DNA of 64,000 nucleotides from Candidatus Competibacteraceae bacterium (lineage in GTDB: Bacteria; Pseudomonadota; Gammaproteobacteria; Competibacterales; Competibacteraceae): positions 1 to 64,000 of the forward strand of contig RXIX01000004.1 of assembly GCA_003989075.1 (NCBI GenBank), read 5' to 3'. Shown here piece after piece: positions 45,046 to 53,909 of the stretch (positions are counted from its first letter, which is position 1; each line of letters starts with the position of its first letter). Both the position numbers and the translations under genes were made by a program. The notes beneath the pieces were generated by a model, which ran no database searches, had not been told where the DNA came from, and worked only from the letters and a program-made list of their open reading frames with translations.

Positions 45046-46413
45046 ATGAGCGAAACTGTCAAATACCTGCTCGACGAGAGCCGGATGCCGAAGTCCTGGT
45101 ACAACCTGGTCGCCGACCTGCCCGCGCCGCCGCCACTCGTCCTGCATCCTGCTACCCACCAGCCTGTCGGTCCTGATGACCTGGCGCCGCTGTTCCCGCG
45201 CTCGCTGATCGAGCAGGAAATGGCCACCGCGCGCGAGATCGAAATTCCCAAGCCGGTGCGCGATATCTACCGGCAATGGCGACCCAGCCCGCTGTATCGG
45301 GCCCGCCGCCTGGAAAAAGCGCTCGGCACTCCGGCGCGCATCTACTACAAGTACGAGGGCGTCAGCCCGGCGGGCAGCCACAAACCCAACACCGCCGTCC
45401 CGCAGGCCTTCTATAACAGGGAAGCCGGCATCAAGCGCATCGCCACCGAGACCGGCGCCGGACAATGGGGCTCCTCACTGGCCTTTGCCGGGGCGCTGTT
45501 TGGCATTGACGTGCAGGTGTTCATGGTGCGGGTGTCCTACGGCCAGAAGCCCTATCGGCGCGCGCTGATGGAAACCTACGGCGCCCGCTGTGTCGCTTCA
45601 CCTTCCATGGAAACCGCCGCTGGCCGGGCGATCCTGGCGCAACGGCCCGATCACCCGGGCAGCCTGGGCATTGCCATTTCCGAGGCAGTGGAAGTGGCCG
45701 CCCAGCGCGATGACACCAAGTACGCGCTCGGTTCGGTGCTCAACCATGTGCTGCTGCACCAGACCGTGGTCGGCCTGGAAGCGATCGCGCAACTGGAGAT
45801 GGCCGATGATTATCCCGATATCGTGGTCGGTTGCACCGGTGGCGGCTCCAATTTTGCCGGTATCGCCTTCCCGTTCATCGGCGCGCAGTTGCGTGGCGGA
45901 CGCGCAGTGCGCATCGTGGCGATCGAGCCGGCGGCCTGCCCGACCCTGACCCGTGGCCCTTATGCCTATGACTTCGGCGACACCGCGCACTTGACGCCGC
46001 TGACCAAGATGCACACGCTCGGCTCGACCTTCACCCCGCCCGGTTTCCATGCCGGCGGCCTGCGCTATCACGGCATGGCGCCGCTGGTCAGTCACGTCAA
46101 GGAACTGGGCCTGATCGAAGCACGCGCCTATCACCAGACCGGCTGCTTCGAAGCCGGTGTGACCTTTGCCCGTGCCGAAGGCATCCTGCCGGCGCCGGAA
46201 GCCAATCACGCAGTCAAGGGCGCGATCGACGAGGCGCTGCGCTGCAAGGAGGAAGGGGTGAGCCGGGCGATCCTGTTCAACCTCTGCGGCCACGGCCATT
46301 TCGATATGCAGGCCTACATGGACTACTTCGCCGGCAAGCTCACCGATCAGGATTATGACGAGGCGGAACTGGCCATGGCCCTGTCCGGTCTGCCGTCAGT
46401 GACCACGGTCTGA
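45046..46413 (+). CDS. TrpB2-type tryptophan synthase beta-like enzyme
   Basis: PLP-dependent enzyme of 455 residues, of the long TrpB2 type rather than the ~400-residue TrpB1. The PLP lysine lies in [12 protein letters not shown], the phosphate-binding glycine loop in [12 protein letters not shown], and the indole-site segment in [15 protein letters not shown]. TrpB2 makes tryptophan from serine and indole, usually without TrpA; some members act on other substrates. No trp gene is near, so its role may be indole salvage. It stands alone behind the ter terminator and is convergent with the GNAT gene. Confidence 0.92.
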   Translation: MSETVKYLLDESRMPKSWYNLVADLPAPPPLVLHPATHQPVGPDDLAPLFPRSLIEQEMATAREIEIPKPVRDIYRQWRPSPLYRARRLEKALGTPARIYYKYEGVSPAGSHKPNTAVPQAFYNREAGIKRIATETGAGQWGSSLAFAGALFGIDVQVFMVRVSYGQKPYRRALMETYGARCVASPSMETAAGRAILAQRPDHPGSLGIAISEAVEVAAQRDDTKYALGSVLNHVLLHQTVVGLEAIAQLEMADDYPDIVVGCTGGGSNFAGIAFPFIGAQLRGGRAVRIVAIEPAACPTLTRGPYAYDFGDTAHLTPLTKMHTLGSTFTPPGFHAGGLRYHGMAPLVSHVKELGLIEARAYHQTGCFEAGVTFARAEGILPAPEANHAVKGAIDEALRCKEEGVSRAILFNLCGHGHFDMQAYMDYFAGKLTDQDYDEAELAMALSGLPSVTTV

Positions 46414-46423
46414 GACCCTGATC

Positions 46424-46456
46424 ACGCCCTCTCTCCCGCCTGTGGGAGAGAGGCGT
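46424..46456. repeat. REP-like palindrome between convergent genes
   Basis: Thirteen paired bases with one bulge: ACGCC.TCTCTCCC (46424-46437) with GGGAGAGAGGCGT (46444-46456), six-base loop GCCTGT. No U tract on either side. CCCTCTCNC...GNGAGAGGG palindromes are dispersed in many proteobacterial genomes, so this may be a REP-type element that also separates the convergent transcripts; only one copy is in the window. Confidence 0.5.
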
Positions 46457-46460
46457 GCGC

Positions 46461-47069
46461 TCAATCCAGCCGCTTCAGCCAGAACACCATCGGCTTGGGC
46501 GATTCTGTTGCTTCATCCAGATCCTGCCAGGAAAAGATCGTGTGCAGTTCGGGATGCCGGACGAACCCATGCCGGTTCCACAGCATATCCAGTGGCCGGT
46601 AATCCGCCGGGCGGCGCGGATGCTCGATCGGTCGCACCACCGCGCAGAAACAGACCATCTCGAAACCACCCAGCGCGCGTGCATGCGCCTCGCGTTCCGC
46701 CAAAAAGCGGTGGCCGAGGCCACGCCCCCGGTACTCGGGCAGCAGCACCGATTCACCATAGTAGAAGATGCGGCGTGGATCGTAGCCATGCTGGAGAAAC
46801 GGCGCGATCACATTCGGCGTTTCCGCGACCAGCGGCAATCCGCTCGCCGCGCCCACCACCCGCTCACCATCCTGAGCCAGCACCATGACACTGTCCGGCA
46901 CCGCGACGTAGCTGTGCAGGTATTTTTCCTCGTAAGCAACGCTGCCGTCATAGAGATAGGGAAATTCACGGAATACGCGAATACGCAATTGCGCCAGCAC
47001 CGGCAACCAGGCCTGGATGGCACTGCCGGAAATGCGTTGAATACGCAGGGATTCAGCCAGATCAGTCAT
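46461..47069 (-). CDS. GNAT-family acetyltransferase
   Basis: 202 residues. The acetyl-CoA-binding motif A is clear: GESVLLPEYRGRGLGHRF (Q/R-x-x-G-x-G/A), after a beta-rich N-terminus (IRVFREFPYLYDGSVAYEEKYLHSY) and before the conserved FCAVVRP segment. Substrate not identifiable. Start: ATG at 47067-47069, about ten bases from an AGAGGAC site; a GTG at 47075 is the alternative. No clear partner genes; it is divergent from a DUF4124 gene. Confidence 0.82.
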   Translation of the reverse strand: MTDLAESLRIQRISGSAIQAWLPVLAQLRIRVFREFPYLYDGSVAYEEKYLHSYVAVPDSVMVLAQDGERVVGAASGLPLVAETPNVIAPFLQHGYDPRRIFYYGESVLLPEYRGRGLGHRFLAEREAHARALGGFEMVCFCAVVRPIEHPRRPADYRPLDMLWNRHGFVRHPELHTIFSWQDLDEATESPKPMVFWLKRLD

Positions 47070-47319
47070 GCGCACGATGTCCTCTTGAAAATTGCCCGGA
47101 TTCCCAAGGCGTCAGATCCATGCCCAGTCACCATGCAAGGCCTGCTGGCCATGCGTTTCTGCAGCATCGCCGGTGGCCAGGGTCCATCACCAACTCCGCA
47201 CCAGCCCGCCGCGACAACCGGCTATAGTGTTTATCAACGCCCCCGCGCAACAGCGAGCACGCCGTTCGCTACTGCTGAAACCCTGTGCGCCTGAGCACTC
47301 GACGTACCGGAGCGCATCC

Positions 47320-47715
47320 ATGCTGCCATCCTTCTCCCTGCCCCACCCGCGCACGCGGCGACACTGGCCCTGGCTGTTGCCCGGCCTGCTGCTGGCCGCC
47401 ACGATCGCTCACGCCGAGGACGCGGTGTATACCTGGACCGATGCCGGCGGCCGCGTGCACTACAGCAACCGGCCACCTGCCAATCAGCCGGCTACGACCG
47501 TACCGCTCAACAGCGGCACCGTCAGCGTGCGCCCCACCGAGCAGATCTACACCTGGACCGATGCCGAGGGCCATGTCCATTACGGCACCCGTCCGCCCGC
47601 AGGCGTCTCAGCCAAGGCGCTCAGTGCCGAGGATGCCCCACTTTCCACCATCCACGCCGGTCAATTGCGCAGTGGCGAACAGCGCCTGCTGCGTGATATC
47701 CAGAACCACGAATAG
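47320..47715 (+). CDS. Exported protein with two DUF4124 repeats
   Basis: 131 residues. N-terminal signal or anchor ([22 protein letters not shown]), then two DUF4124 units of about 18 residues, VYTWTDAGGRVHYSNRPP and IYTWTDAEGHVHYGTRPP. DUF4124 is a short envelope-associated beta segment of unknown function. The ATG at 47320 is just upstream of the signal peptide. A similar segment begins the Sel1 protein in this window. A TATAGT at 47223-47228 could be a -10 box; no matching -35 is seen. Confidence 0.8.
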   Translation: MLPSFSLPHPRTRRHWPWLLPGLLLAATIAHAEDAVYTWTDAGGRVHYSNRPPANQPATTVPLNSGTVSVRPTEQIYTWTDAEGHVHYGTRPPAGVSAKALSAEDAPLSTIHAGQLRSGEQRLLRDIQNHE

Positions 47716-47732
47716 CCACGCCCACCCAGCAT

Positions 47733-47751
47733 GCCGGGCGACAGGCCCGGC
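47733..47751 (+). terminator. Possible hairpin terminator after the DUF4124 gene
   Basis: Seven-base-pair stem GCCGGGC (47733-47739) / GCCCGGC (47745-47751) with loop GACAG, 18 bases past the stop. No U tract follows, so it may be a mere stabilising hairpin. Confidence 0.3.
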
Positions 47752-47859
47752 GACAACGGGTGATAATAGCGGTCCGCGGCGCGCGATCCGCCATTCGCCC
47801 ACCTCATCCCATTTCGCAACGGTCCGCCACAGGGTTGGCGCCACCGGAGATGCCCCGGC

Positions 47860-48738
47860 ATGAATCCCGACACAGTCCCCGATCACTACTGCCAGAACCT
47901 GGCCGACCGGCCCGGCTCGGATTTTCATTACAGCCTGCTTGGCTTGGCGCAGCCCCAGCGCCGTGCCCTGAACGCCCTGCAGGCCTTTTACCTGGAAGCA
48001 ACCCACATCACCCAGGACTGCCGCGACCCCGGCGTCGCCCAGGCCAAGCTCGACTGGTGGCGCACTGAACTGGAACGGCTGTTCAGCGGCCATCCGCAAC
48101 ACCCGGTCAGCCGCGCCCTGCAACCGCACCTGAGCAGCTACAACCTGCCCGAGGAGTATTTCCGCGAAATCCTCGACGGCGTCGCCATGGATCTGGATTA
48201 CGACGCCTACCCAAGCTTTACCGAGCTGACCCTGTACATGCACCGCCACGGCAGCATACCCACGCTGCTGGCCAGCGAAGTGCTCGGCTATGCCGACCGC
48301 CGCGCCACGCCGCGCTTTGCCCACGAGGCCGGTGCCCTGCTGCTGCTGTTCGAACGTTTCCACGATATCCGCCATCACGCCCAGCATGGCCGCTTCTACA
48401 TCCCCGAGGATGAAATGCGCCGCTTTGGCGTCGATCCTGGTGATCTGCTGGCGGCACAGACTACTGATCGGGTGCGGCAACTGTTCGCCTTTCAGGCCGA
48501 GCGCCTCGCCGATTATCAGCGCCGGGCGCTGGAGCTGCTGCCCGAGTGCGACCGCCACGCCCAGTGCAGCCTGCTAATCCGCCTGGAACTGGTGCAGACG
48601 CTGCTGGCGGAAATCGTCGCTGATGGCTACCGCCTGCTGGAACAGCGCACCCAGTTGCCCCCGCTGCGCAAGCTCTGGCTGAGCTGGCGCCTGCGGCGGC
48701 GTGAACAGCGCCGCTACCGACAGATGGCGACCGCATAG
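47860..48738 (+). CDS. Squalene/phytoene-synthase-fold protein lacking catalytic aspartates (NDUFAF6-like)
   Basis: 292 residues with the all-helical isoprenoid synthase pattern. In true synthases two aspartate-rich motifs bind Mg-diphosphate. Here the first is replaced (AFYLEATHITQD at about 42-53) and the second reads ERFHDIRHHAQHGRFYIP (about 165-182), keeping D169 but losing the ED pair. The layout ALNALQAFYLEA ... DWWRTELERLF ... HPVSRALQPHLSSYNL resembles mitochondrial complex I assembly factor NDUFAF6, a degenerate member of the family (from memory of that family). Likely not a squalene synthase; complex I assembly is an inference helped by the nuo operon in the same window. Confidence 0.75.
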   Translation: MNPDTVPDHYCQNLADRPGSDFHYSLLGLAQPQRRALNALQAFYLEATHITQDCRDPGVAQAKLDWWRTELERLFSGHPQHPVSRALQPHLSSYNLPEEYFREILDGVAMDLDYDAYPSFTELTLYMHRHGSIPTLLASEVLGYADRRATPRFAHEAGALLLLFERFHDIRHHAQHGRFYIPEDEMRRFGVDPGDLLAAQTTDRVRQLFAFQAERLADYQRRALELLPECDRHAQCSLLIRLELVQTLLAEIVADGYRLLEQRTQLPPLRKLWLSWRLRRREQRRYRQMATA

Positions 48739-48813
48739 TAGACTAGCCGGCCAGATACCGACTCCCACGGGAGCGGTTGCCACACAACAACATAACGCTG
48801 GATACACGCCGCC

Positions 48814-49557
48814 ATGAAGGACTACCAGCCTGCCGCTGACCTCTTGAAAGATCGGGTGATCCTGGTCACCGGAGCCGGGGATGGCCTGGGCCGCGCTGCC
48901 GCGCGCTGCCTGGCCGCCCATGGTGCAACATTGATCCTGCTCGGACGCACCATCCGCAAGCTGGAGCAGGTCTATGACGACATCGAGAAGGCCGGCGGTC
49001 CGAAACCGGCGATCTATCCGATGAATCTGGAAGGCGCCATTCCCAAGGATTACCTGGATCTGGCGCAGGTGCTGGACAGCGAATTTGGCCGCCTCGACGG
49101 GCTGCTGCACAACGCGGCGCTGCTTGAAGGCCTGACGCCGATTGCCAATTACGACATTGAGCTTTGGTACCGGATCCTGCAGGTCAACCTTAACGCCCCG
49201 TTCATGCTCACCCATGCCCTGCTGGGGCTACTGCACCGCTCCGCCGATGCTTCGGTGGTGTTCACCGCCGATCAGGTCAGCGAAAGTGGCCAGGCCTATT
49301 GGGGTGCCTACGCGGTGTCCAAGGGCGGCAGCGAGACGCTGATGAAGCTGCTGGCCAGCGAACTGGAAGCCAACACCCCTATCCGCGTCAACAGCCTTGA
49401 TCCAGGCCGGGTCCGCACCGGGATGACGCTGAAAGTCTATCCAGGCCGCGATCCGGCGGAATGGCCAACGCCGGATGCGATCCTGCCTGCGTATCTGTAT
49501 CTGCTCGGCCCGGACAGTCGCGGCGTTACCGGCCAGGTCCTGCGCGCCCAGGCTTGA
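48814..49557 (+). CDS. yciK: Short-chain dehydrogenase/reductase, YciK family
   Basis: 247 residues. Rossmann motif TGAGDGLG at 19-26, HNAA at about 99-102, and the active-site pair in YAVSK (Y166, K170). The usual catalytic serine 13 residues before the tyrosine is D153 here (TADQ where relatives have SSS). N- and C-terminal regions match E. coli YciK, an uncharacterised SDR. Its last 32 bases overlap the convergent rluB gene. Confidence 0.88.
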   Translation: MKDYQPAADLLKDRVILVTGAGDGLGRAAARCLAAHGATLILLGRTIRKLEQVYDDIEKAGGPKPAIYPMNLEGAIPKDYLDLAQVLDSEFGRLDGLLHNAALLEGLTPIANYDIELWYRILQVNLNAPFMLTHALLGLLHRSADASVVFTADQVSESGQAYWGAYAVSKGGSETLMKLLASELEANTPIRVNSLDPGRVRTGMTLKVYPGRDPAEWPTPDAILPAYLYLLGPDSRGVTGQVLRAQA

Positions 49558-50710
49558 GCGGGCGCGTCGGCGCGGCGGATTTTCCAGACGCGGATCTGCC
49601 GGACGCAGGACGCGCGCCCTTCCAGGGATCGGCATCCCGGCGCGCGGGCGGCGCGGCAGCAGTACGCTGTTGATGCGCTGCCGGTGCCGGGCGTGAGCGC
49701 GGTGCAGAGCGGGTCTCCTGCGGCGCGGCCGGGCGCGCAGCCGGACCGGCATGGGCGCGGCGCGGCGCAGTCGCCTGCTGCTGCCCCGGCCCCTCCGGGC
49801 GTACCGGGCGCGGATGGGCTCGGGGTGCAGGGCTTGTTTCCCTTGTTTCCACTGCTGATTCCCGAACTGGGCGCGCCGGGCGCGGTGCCCGCTCCTCGCG
49901 TGACGCACCAGAACGCGCATTGGAACGCGCACCCGAACGCGATTGCGCAGGTGCAGGCTCTGCCGGTGCGGGAGCGGCACGCCAGCCGATAGCCTCCAGC
50001 AGTGCCGCGATCTGCTCATCCTCCAGCTCATCCCACTGCCCTGGATGCAGGCCGCGGCGCAGCATCACCGTGCCATAGCGTACCCGGGTCAGCCGGCTTA
50101 CCGTCAAACCCTGCGATTCCCACAACCGCCGCACTTCGCGATTGCGTCCCTCGCGCAGCACGACGTGATACCAGTGATTGGCGCCCTCACCGCCGATATC
50201 GCGAATTTCGTCGAAGCGCGCCAGCCCGTCGTCGAGCTGCACGCCCTCCTGCAGGGTGCGCAGCGTCTCCCGGCTCACCTCGCCGAGCACACGCACCGCA
50301 TATTCACGCTCGACCTGTGCCGAGGGGTGCATCAGGCGGTTGGCCAGTTCGCCATCATTGGTCAGCAGCAGCAGGCCCTGGGTATTCAGATCCAGGCGAC
50401 CGACCGCTACCCAGCGCCCGCCATGCAAAGCCGGCAACCGCTCAAACACCGTCGGTCGACCCTCGGGATCGCGGCGGGTGGCCACCTCGCCAACCGGCTT
50501 GTAATAAGCCAGCACGCGCCGGCGCGGCCGCAGCGCCCGCACCAGCACTGGCCGGCCATCGAGCTGGATGCGCTCGGTGCCCGTGACCTGGACACCGAGC
50601 TGAGCAATGACGCCATCGACAGTGATGCGCCCCTGGCGAATCCACGCCTCGATCTGGCGCCGGGAACCGATGCCGGCACCGGCCAGGAATTTTTGCAAGC
50701 GTTCAGCCAT
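49526..50710 (-). CDS. rluB: 23S rRNA pseudouridine(2605) synthase RluB with a long disordered tail
   Basis: 394 residues. N-terminal S4 domain (RLQKFLAGAGIGSRRQIEAWI), then the RsuA/RluB catalytic core with the aspartate in VGRLDLNTQGLLLLTNDGELANRLMHP (D107), and REGRNREVRRLWE. From about 244 on, 150 residues are almost only Ala, Arg, Pro, Ser and Gln, a basic disordered tail longer than in E. coli RluB (about 290 residues). Start ATG 50708-50710; an ATG three codons earlier is possible. Overlaps the scpB stop, so part of the trpS-scpA-scpB-rluB operon. Confidence 0.9.
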   Translation of the reverse strand: MAERLQKFLAGAGIGSRRQIEAWIRQGRITVDGVIAQLGVQVTGTERIQLDGRPVLVRALRPRRRVLAYYKPVGEVATRRDPEGRPTVFERLPALHGGRWVAVGRLDLNTQGLLLLTNDGELANRLMHPSAQVEREYAVRVLGEVSRETLRTLQEGVQLDDGLARFDEIRDIGGEGANHWYHVVLREGRNREVRRLWESQGLTVSRLTRVRYGTVMLRRGLHPGQWDELEDEQIAALLEAIGWRAAPAPAEPAPAQSRSGARSNARSGASREERAPRPARPVRESAVETRETSPAPRAHPRPVRPEGPGQQQATAPRRAHAGPAARPAAPQETRSAPRSRPAPAAHQQRTAAAPPARRDADPWKGARPASGRSASGKSAAPTRPLKPGRAGPGR

Positions 50711-51308
50711 CAGAGACATCCATGGGCGGTGAAGAGTCCGGGCTCGACGCGGCGCGGCGTTCCAGAGCAGCACTGACCGCATCCAGGTCACGCAACGCTG
50801 CCAGCGGCGGCAGATCGCCCAGACTCTTGAGGTTGAAGTAATCCAGGAACACGCGGGTGGTCGCGTATAGCGCCGGCCGGCCGGGTACTTCGCGATGGCC
50901 GATTACCTTGATCCAGCCGCGTTCCTGCAGGGTTTTCATGATACTGCCGCTGAGACTGACCCCACGCACTTCCTCGATTTCGCCGCGGGTAATCGGTTGA
51001 CGGTAAGCGATCAGCGCCAGAGTTTCCAGCAGGGCGCGCGAGTAGCTGGTAGCGCGCTCCTGCGCCAGCCGCGCTACCCAGGGCGCGAATACCGCCGGCA
51101 CCTGCAGACGAAAGCCGCTGGCCACTTCGACCAGTTCCACACCACGCCCGGCGCAGCCGGCGGCCAGCTCGGCCAGGGCCACGCGCAGCTCTTCGCGGGT
51201 CGGTCGCCCGGCGTCTGGAAATGCGTCCAGCAGGCGCTCCACGCTGAGCGGTTCGCCCGCCGCCAGCAGCAGCGCTTCGAGAATGGCCTTGAGCGCAGGC
51301 ATGGTCAT
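50703..51308 (-). CDS. scpB: Segregation and condensation protein B
   Basis: Winged-helix subunit of the SMC-ScpAB condensin. 201 residues; LEALLLAAGEPLSVERLLDAF, LETLALIAYRQPITRGEIEEVRG and LYATTRVFLDYFNLKSLGDLPPL are the conserved blocks. The C-terminal tail is short and polar. Its start lies at the scpA stop (overlap or abutting) and its stop overlaps rluB. SMC itself is encoded at the far end of this window. Confidence 0.94.
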   Translation of the reverse strand: MTMPALKAILEALLLAAGEPLSVERLLDAFPDAGRPTREELRVALAELAAGCAGRGVELVEVASGFRLQVPAVFAPWVARLAQERATSYSRALLETLALIAYRQPITRGEIEEVRGVSLSGSIMKTLQERGWIKVIGHREVPGRPALYATTRVFLDYFNLKSLGDLPPLAALRDLDAVSAALERRAASSPDSSPPMDVSDG

Positions 51309-52097
51309 TCAGGCCCGCCGCCGCACATGAATCGGCGCGAAAGGCTCGACCTGTACCAGTTCCAGCAGCGCCTCGCGCAGCAGTTCCAGCACGGCCAGAA
51401 AGGTGACTACTACGCCCCGCCGCCCTTCCTCGACGCGAAACAGGGTGGTAAAGGCGGTAAACTGGCGGGCATCCAGACGCTCCAGCAGTTGAATCATGCG
51501 CTCGCGCACCGAAAGCGGCTCACGCTGCACCTGATGGCGGCCATACAGTTCGGCGCGGACCAGCACCTCATGCAGGGCACCGAGTAGCTCGGTCAGACTG
51601 ACCGGCGGCGGCGTGCGCAGCGCCGGCAGAGGTGGCGGTGCAGCGCTGGCGCTGTGCAGATCGCGTTCCAGCCGTGGCAGGGCATCCAGGGCCTGGGCGG
51701 CCTGCTGGAAACGCTCGTATTCCTGCAGACGACGCACCAGTTCGGCACGCGGATCATCCTCGACGGTTTCGGCAAGCGCCGGACGCGGCAGCAGCAGGCG
51801 CGACTTGATTTCCGCCAGCCAGGCCGCCATCACCAGATAGTCAGCGGCCAGTTCCAGCCGCAATTCCTGCATCAGCGCCAGGTAGTCCATGTATTGCCGG
51901 GTAATCGCGGCCATGGGGATGTCGAGAATACTGATGTTCTGGCGGCGGATCAGATACAGCAGCAGGTCCAGCGGCCCCTCGAAGGTCTCCAGAAAGACTT
52001 CAAGCGCATCCGGCGGGATATATAGATCGGGCGGCAGGCGGGTGAACGGTTCGCCACCCACCCGCGCCTGCAGCAGCGCCCCGGCAGCCTCGTCCAT
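51309..52097 (-). CDS. scpA: Segregation and condensation protein A
   Basis: Kleisin subunit linking the SMC head domains. 262 residues; the N-terminal SMC-neck-binding part FLETFEGPLDLLLYLIRRQNISILDIP and the YLVMAAWLAEIKSRLLLP segment are typical, with a C-terminal winged helix (VVTFLAVLELLREALLELVQ). The ATG at 52095-52097 overlaps the trpS stop by one base (ATGA), which implies coupled translation. Confidence 0.94.
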   Translation of the reverse strand: MDEAAGALLQARVGGEPFTRLPPDLYIPPDALEVFLETFEGPLDLLLYLIRRQNISILDIPMAAITRQYMDYLALMQELRLELAADYLVMAAWLAEIKSRLLLPRPALAETVEDDPRAELVRRLQEYERFQQAAQALDALPRLERDLHSASAAPPPLPALRTPPPVSLTELLGALHEVLVRAELYGRHQVQREPLSVRERMIQLLERLDARQFTAFTTLFRVEEGRRGVVVTFLAVLELLREALLELVQVEPFAPIHVRRRA

Positions 52098-53101
52098 CAA
52101 CCCAACGGCCGGATGCCCACCGCGCGGCGCAATTCGGCCAGGAACGGCGCGCTATGCTCCCGCGCCCGTTGCGCGCCCTGCTTGAGAATCCGCTCGATGT
52201 GATCGGGGGTCTGCAACAACTCGTGATAACGCTGGCGCGGTTCACTCAGGCGCGAGTTCAGATGCTCGAACAAAATCTGCTTCATCTCGCCCCAGCCGAT
52301 ACCCTGCGCATAGCGGGCGCGAATCGCCGCAGTTTCCTCGGCGCGGGCAAAGGCCTGATAAATCTGAAACAGGGTACAGGTCTCAGGATCCTTGGGCGCT
52401 TCCGGCGGCAGCGAGTTGGTCTTAATGCGCATGATCAGCTTGCGCAGGCTCTTTTCCGGCTCGAACAGCGGAATGGTATTGCCGTAACTCTTGCTCATCT
52501 TGCGCCCATCCAGCCCGACCAGCACGGCGGTCTTTTCATCCACCACCGCTTCCGGCAGCACGAAATGCTCGCCATAAAGATGGTTGAAGCGGGCGGCGAT
52601 GTCGCGGGCCATTTCCAGATGTTGAATCTGATCGCGGCCCACCGGAATCTTGCGCGCCTTGAACATCAGGATATCGGCCGCCATCAGGATCGGGTAACTG
52701 AACAGGCCCATGGTCACGCCCTTGTCGGGGTCACCATCAGGATCGGCCAGGTTCTCGGCCACGGCCGCCTTGTAGGCATGGGCTCGGTTCATCAGGCCCT
52801 TGGCGGTGACGCAGGTGATGATCCAGGTCAGCTCCAGAATTTCCGGAATGTCGCTCTGGGCGTAGAAGATGACGTTGTCGATATCCAGGCCCAGCGCCAG
52901 CCAGGTCGCGGCCACTTCCAGCCGGGAGCGGTGCACCTGCGCCGGATCCTGGCATTTGATCAGGGCGTGGTAATCCGCCAGGAAGTAGAACGATTGCACG
53001 TCATGACGGCGGCTGGCTTCAATCGCGGGCAGGATTGCGCCGACATAGTTGCCCAGATGCGGCGTGCCGGTGGTGGTGATGCCGGTGAGGGTAATTTCCA
53101 T
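52097..53101 (-). CDS. trpS: Tryptophanyl-tRNA synthetase
   Basis: Class I synthetase of 334 residues. HIGH-like TGTPHLGNYVGA and KMSKS-like GRKMSKSYGNTI are present, and VGRDQIQHLEMARDIAARFNHLYG is the tryptophan-pocket region. It is of the shorter bacterial TrpRS type with the insertion LTWIITCVTAKGLMNRAHAYK. The ATG at 53099-53101 (MEITLTGITTTGTPHLG) is the start. First gene of the trpS-scpA-scpB-rluB operon; the M50 protease gene lies 39 bases upstream and may be joined. Confidence 0.95.
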   Translation of the reverse strand: MEITLTGITTTGTPHLGNYVGAILPAIEASRRHDVQSFYFLADYHALIKCQDPAQVHRSRLEVAATWLALGLDIDNVIFYAQSDIPEILELTWIITCVTAKGLMNRAHAYKAAVAENLADPDGDPDKGVTMGLFSYPILMAADILMFKARKIPVGRDQIQHLEMARDIAARFNHLYGEHFVLPEAVVDEKTAVLVGLDGRKMSKSYGNTIPLFEPEKSLRKLIMRIKTNSLPPEAPKDPETCTLFQIYQAFARAEETAAIRARYAQGIGWGEMKQILFEHLNSRLSEPRQRYHELLQTPDHIERILKQGAQRAREHSAPFLAELRRAVGIRPLG

Positions 53102-53140
53102 GGATGACAACGCCTGGCTCGGAAGAAAAGCAGAAGAGGG

Positions 53141-53782
53141 TCAGAAGAACAGATTCAGAATCAGGTGGCGAATGCTGTTGACGATCGGCATCAGGTTCAG
53201 CCAGCCACTGGCCAGCAGCAGCACCAGAATGATCAGCCCATAGGGCTCGATCTGGGCCATGACCTGACCGGCGCGATCCGGCAACAGGCCGGCCAGCACC
53301 CGCGAACCGTCCAGCGGCGGAATCGGCACTAGATTGAGCACACCGAGCATGACGTTAACGCTCACCCCGGACACGCCCATCAACAACAGCGGCTCGCCCA
53401 GCCAGGGCAGCATCTGCAAACCATGGCCGAGCACGGCCACCCCCGCCCAGCCCAGCGCCATCAACAGGTTGGATACCGGCCCGGCCAGCGCCACCAGCGC
53501 CATGTCGCGCTTGGGCTGGCGCAGGCGATGGTAGTTGACCGGCACCGGCTTGGCCCAGCCGAAGATGAAGCCGCCGAGTATCGCCATTACCGCCGGCACC
53601 AGCACCGTGCCGATCGGGTCGACATGGCGCAGTGGATTGAGACTGAGCCGGCCCTGAGCCTTGGCGGTCGTATCGCCACAACGCAGCGCCGCCCAGCCGT
53701 GCGCGACTTCATGCAGGGTAATCGCCAACAGCAGCGGCGGCGCCAGAACCACGAGAAGTTGAATCGTATTGAGTGCTTGCAT
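53141..53782 (-). CDS. Site-2 protease family (M50B) membrane metalloprotease
   Basis: 213 residues, about six hydrophobic segments. Zinc site HEVAHGW (about 25-31) in the first helix and the second motif NLVPIPPLDGSRV with the third ligand. No PDZ domain, so it belongs to the small, PDZ-less rhomboid-like M50 group often next to trpS/scpA in gammaproteobacteria; substrate unknown. Start at ATG 53780-53782 (MQALNTIQLLV). It is divergent from the MarR-emrAB operon. Confidence 0.9.
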   Translation of the reverse strand: MQALNTIQLLVVLAPPLLLAITLHEVAHGWAALRCGDTTAKAQGRLSLNPLRHVDPIGTVLVPAVMAILGGFIFGWAKPVPVNYHRLRQPKRDMALVALAGPVSNLLMALGWAGVAVLGHGLQMLPWLGEPLLLMGVSGVSVNVMLGVLNLVPIPPLDGSRVLAGLLPDRAGQVMAQIEPYGLIILVLLLASGWLNLMPIVNSIRHLILNLFF

Positions 53783-53867
53783 GGCGCGATTATACGCAGG
53801 CCATCGCGGCATGGACCAGAACGCACGCGGTGAATTTATGCTATCGCCCGCGCGTGAACTTTTCCCA

Positions 53868-53891
53868 TGTTATAATAACCAAAGTTATTAT
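53868..53891 (+). promoter_or_regulatory. MarR operator over an extended -10 promoter
   Basis: A perfect inverted repeat ATAATAAC-CAAA-GTTATTAT spans 53872-53891, a 20-base palindrome of MarR type. A TATAAT box at 53871-53876 with TG one base upstream (53868-53869) forms an extended -10; no -35 box is evident. It lies 18 bases before the MarR start codon, so binding would block transcription and give autoregulation. Confidence 0.85.
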
Positions 53892-53909
53892 TTAGGCGGA
53901 TTCCTTCCC

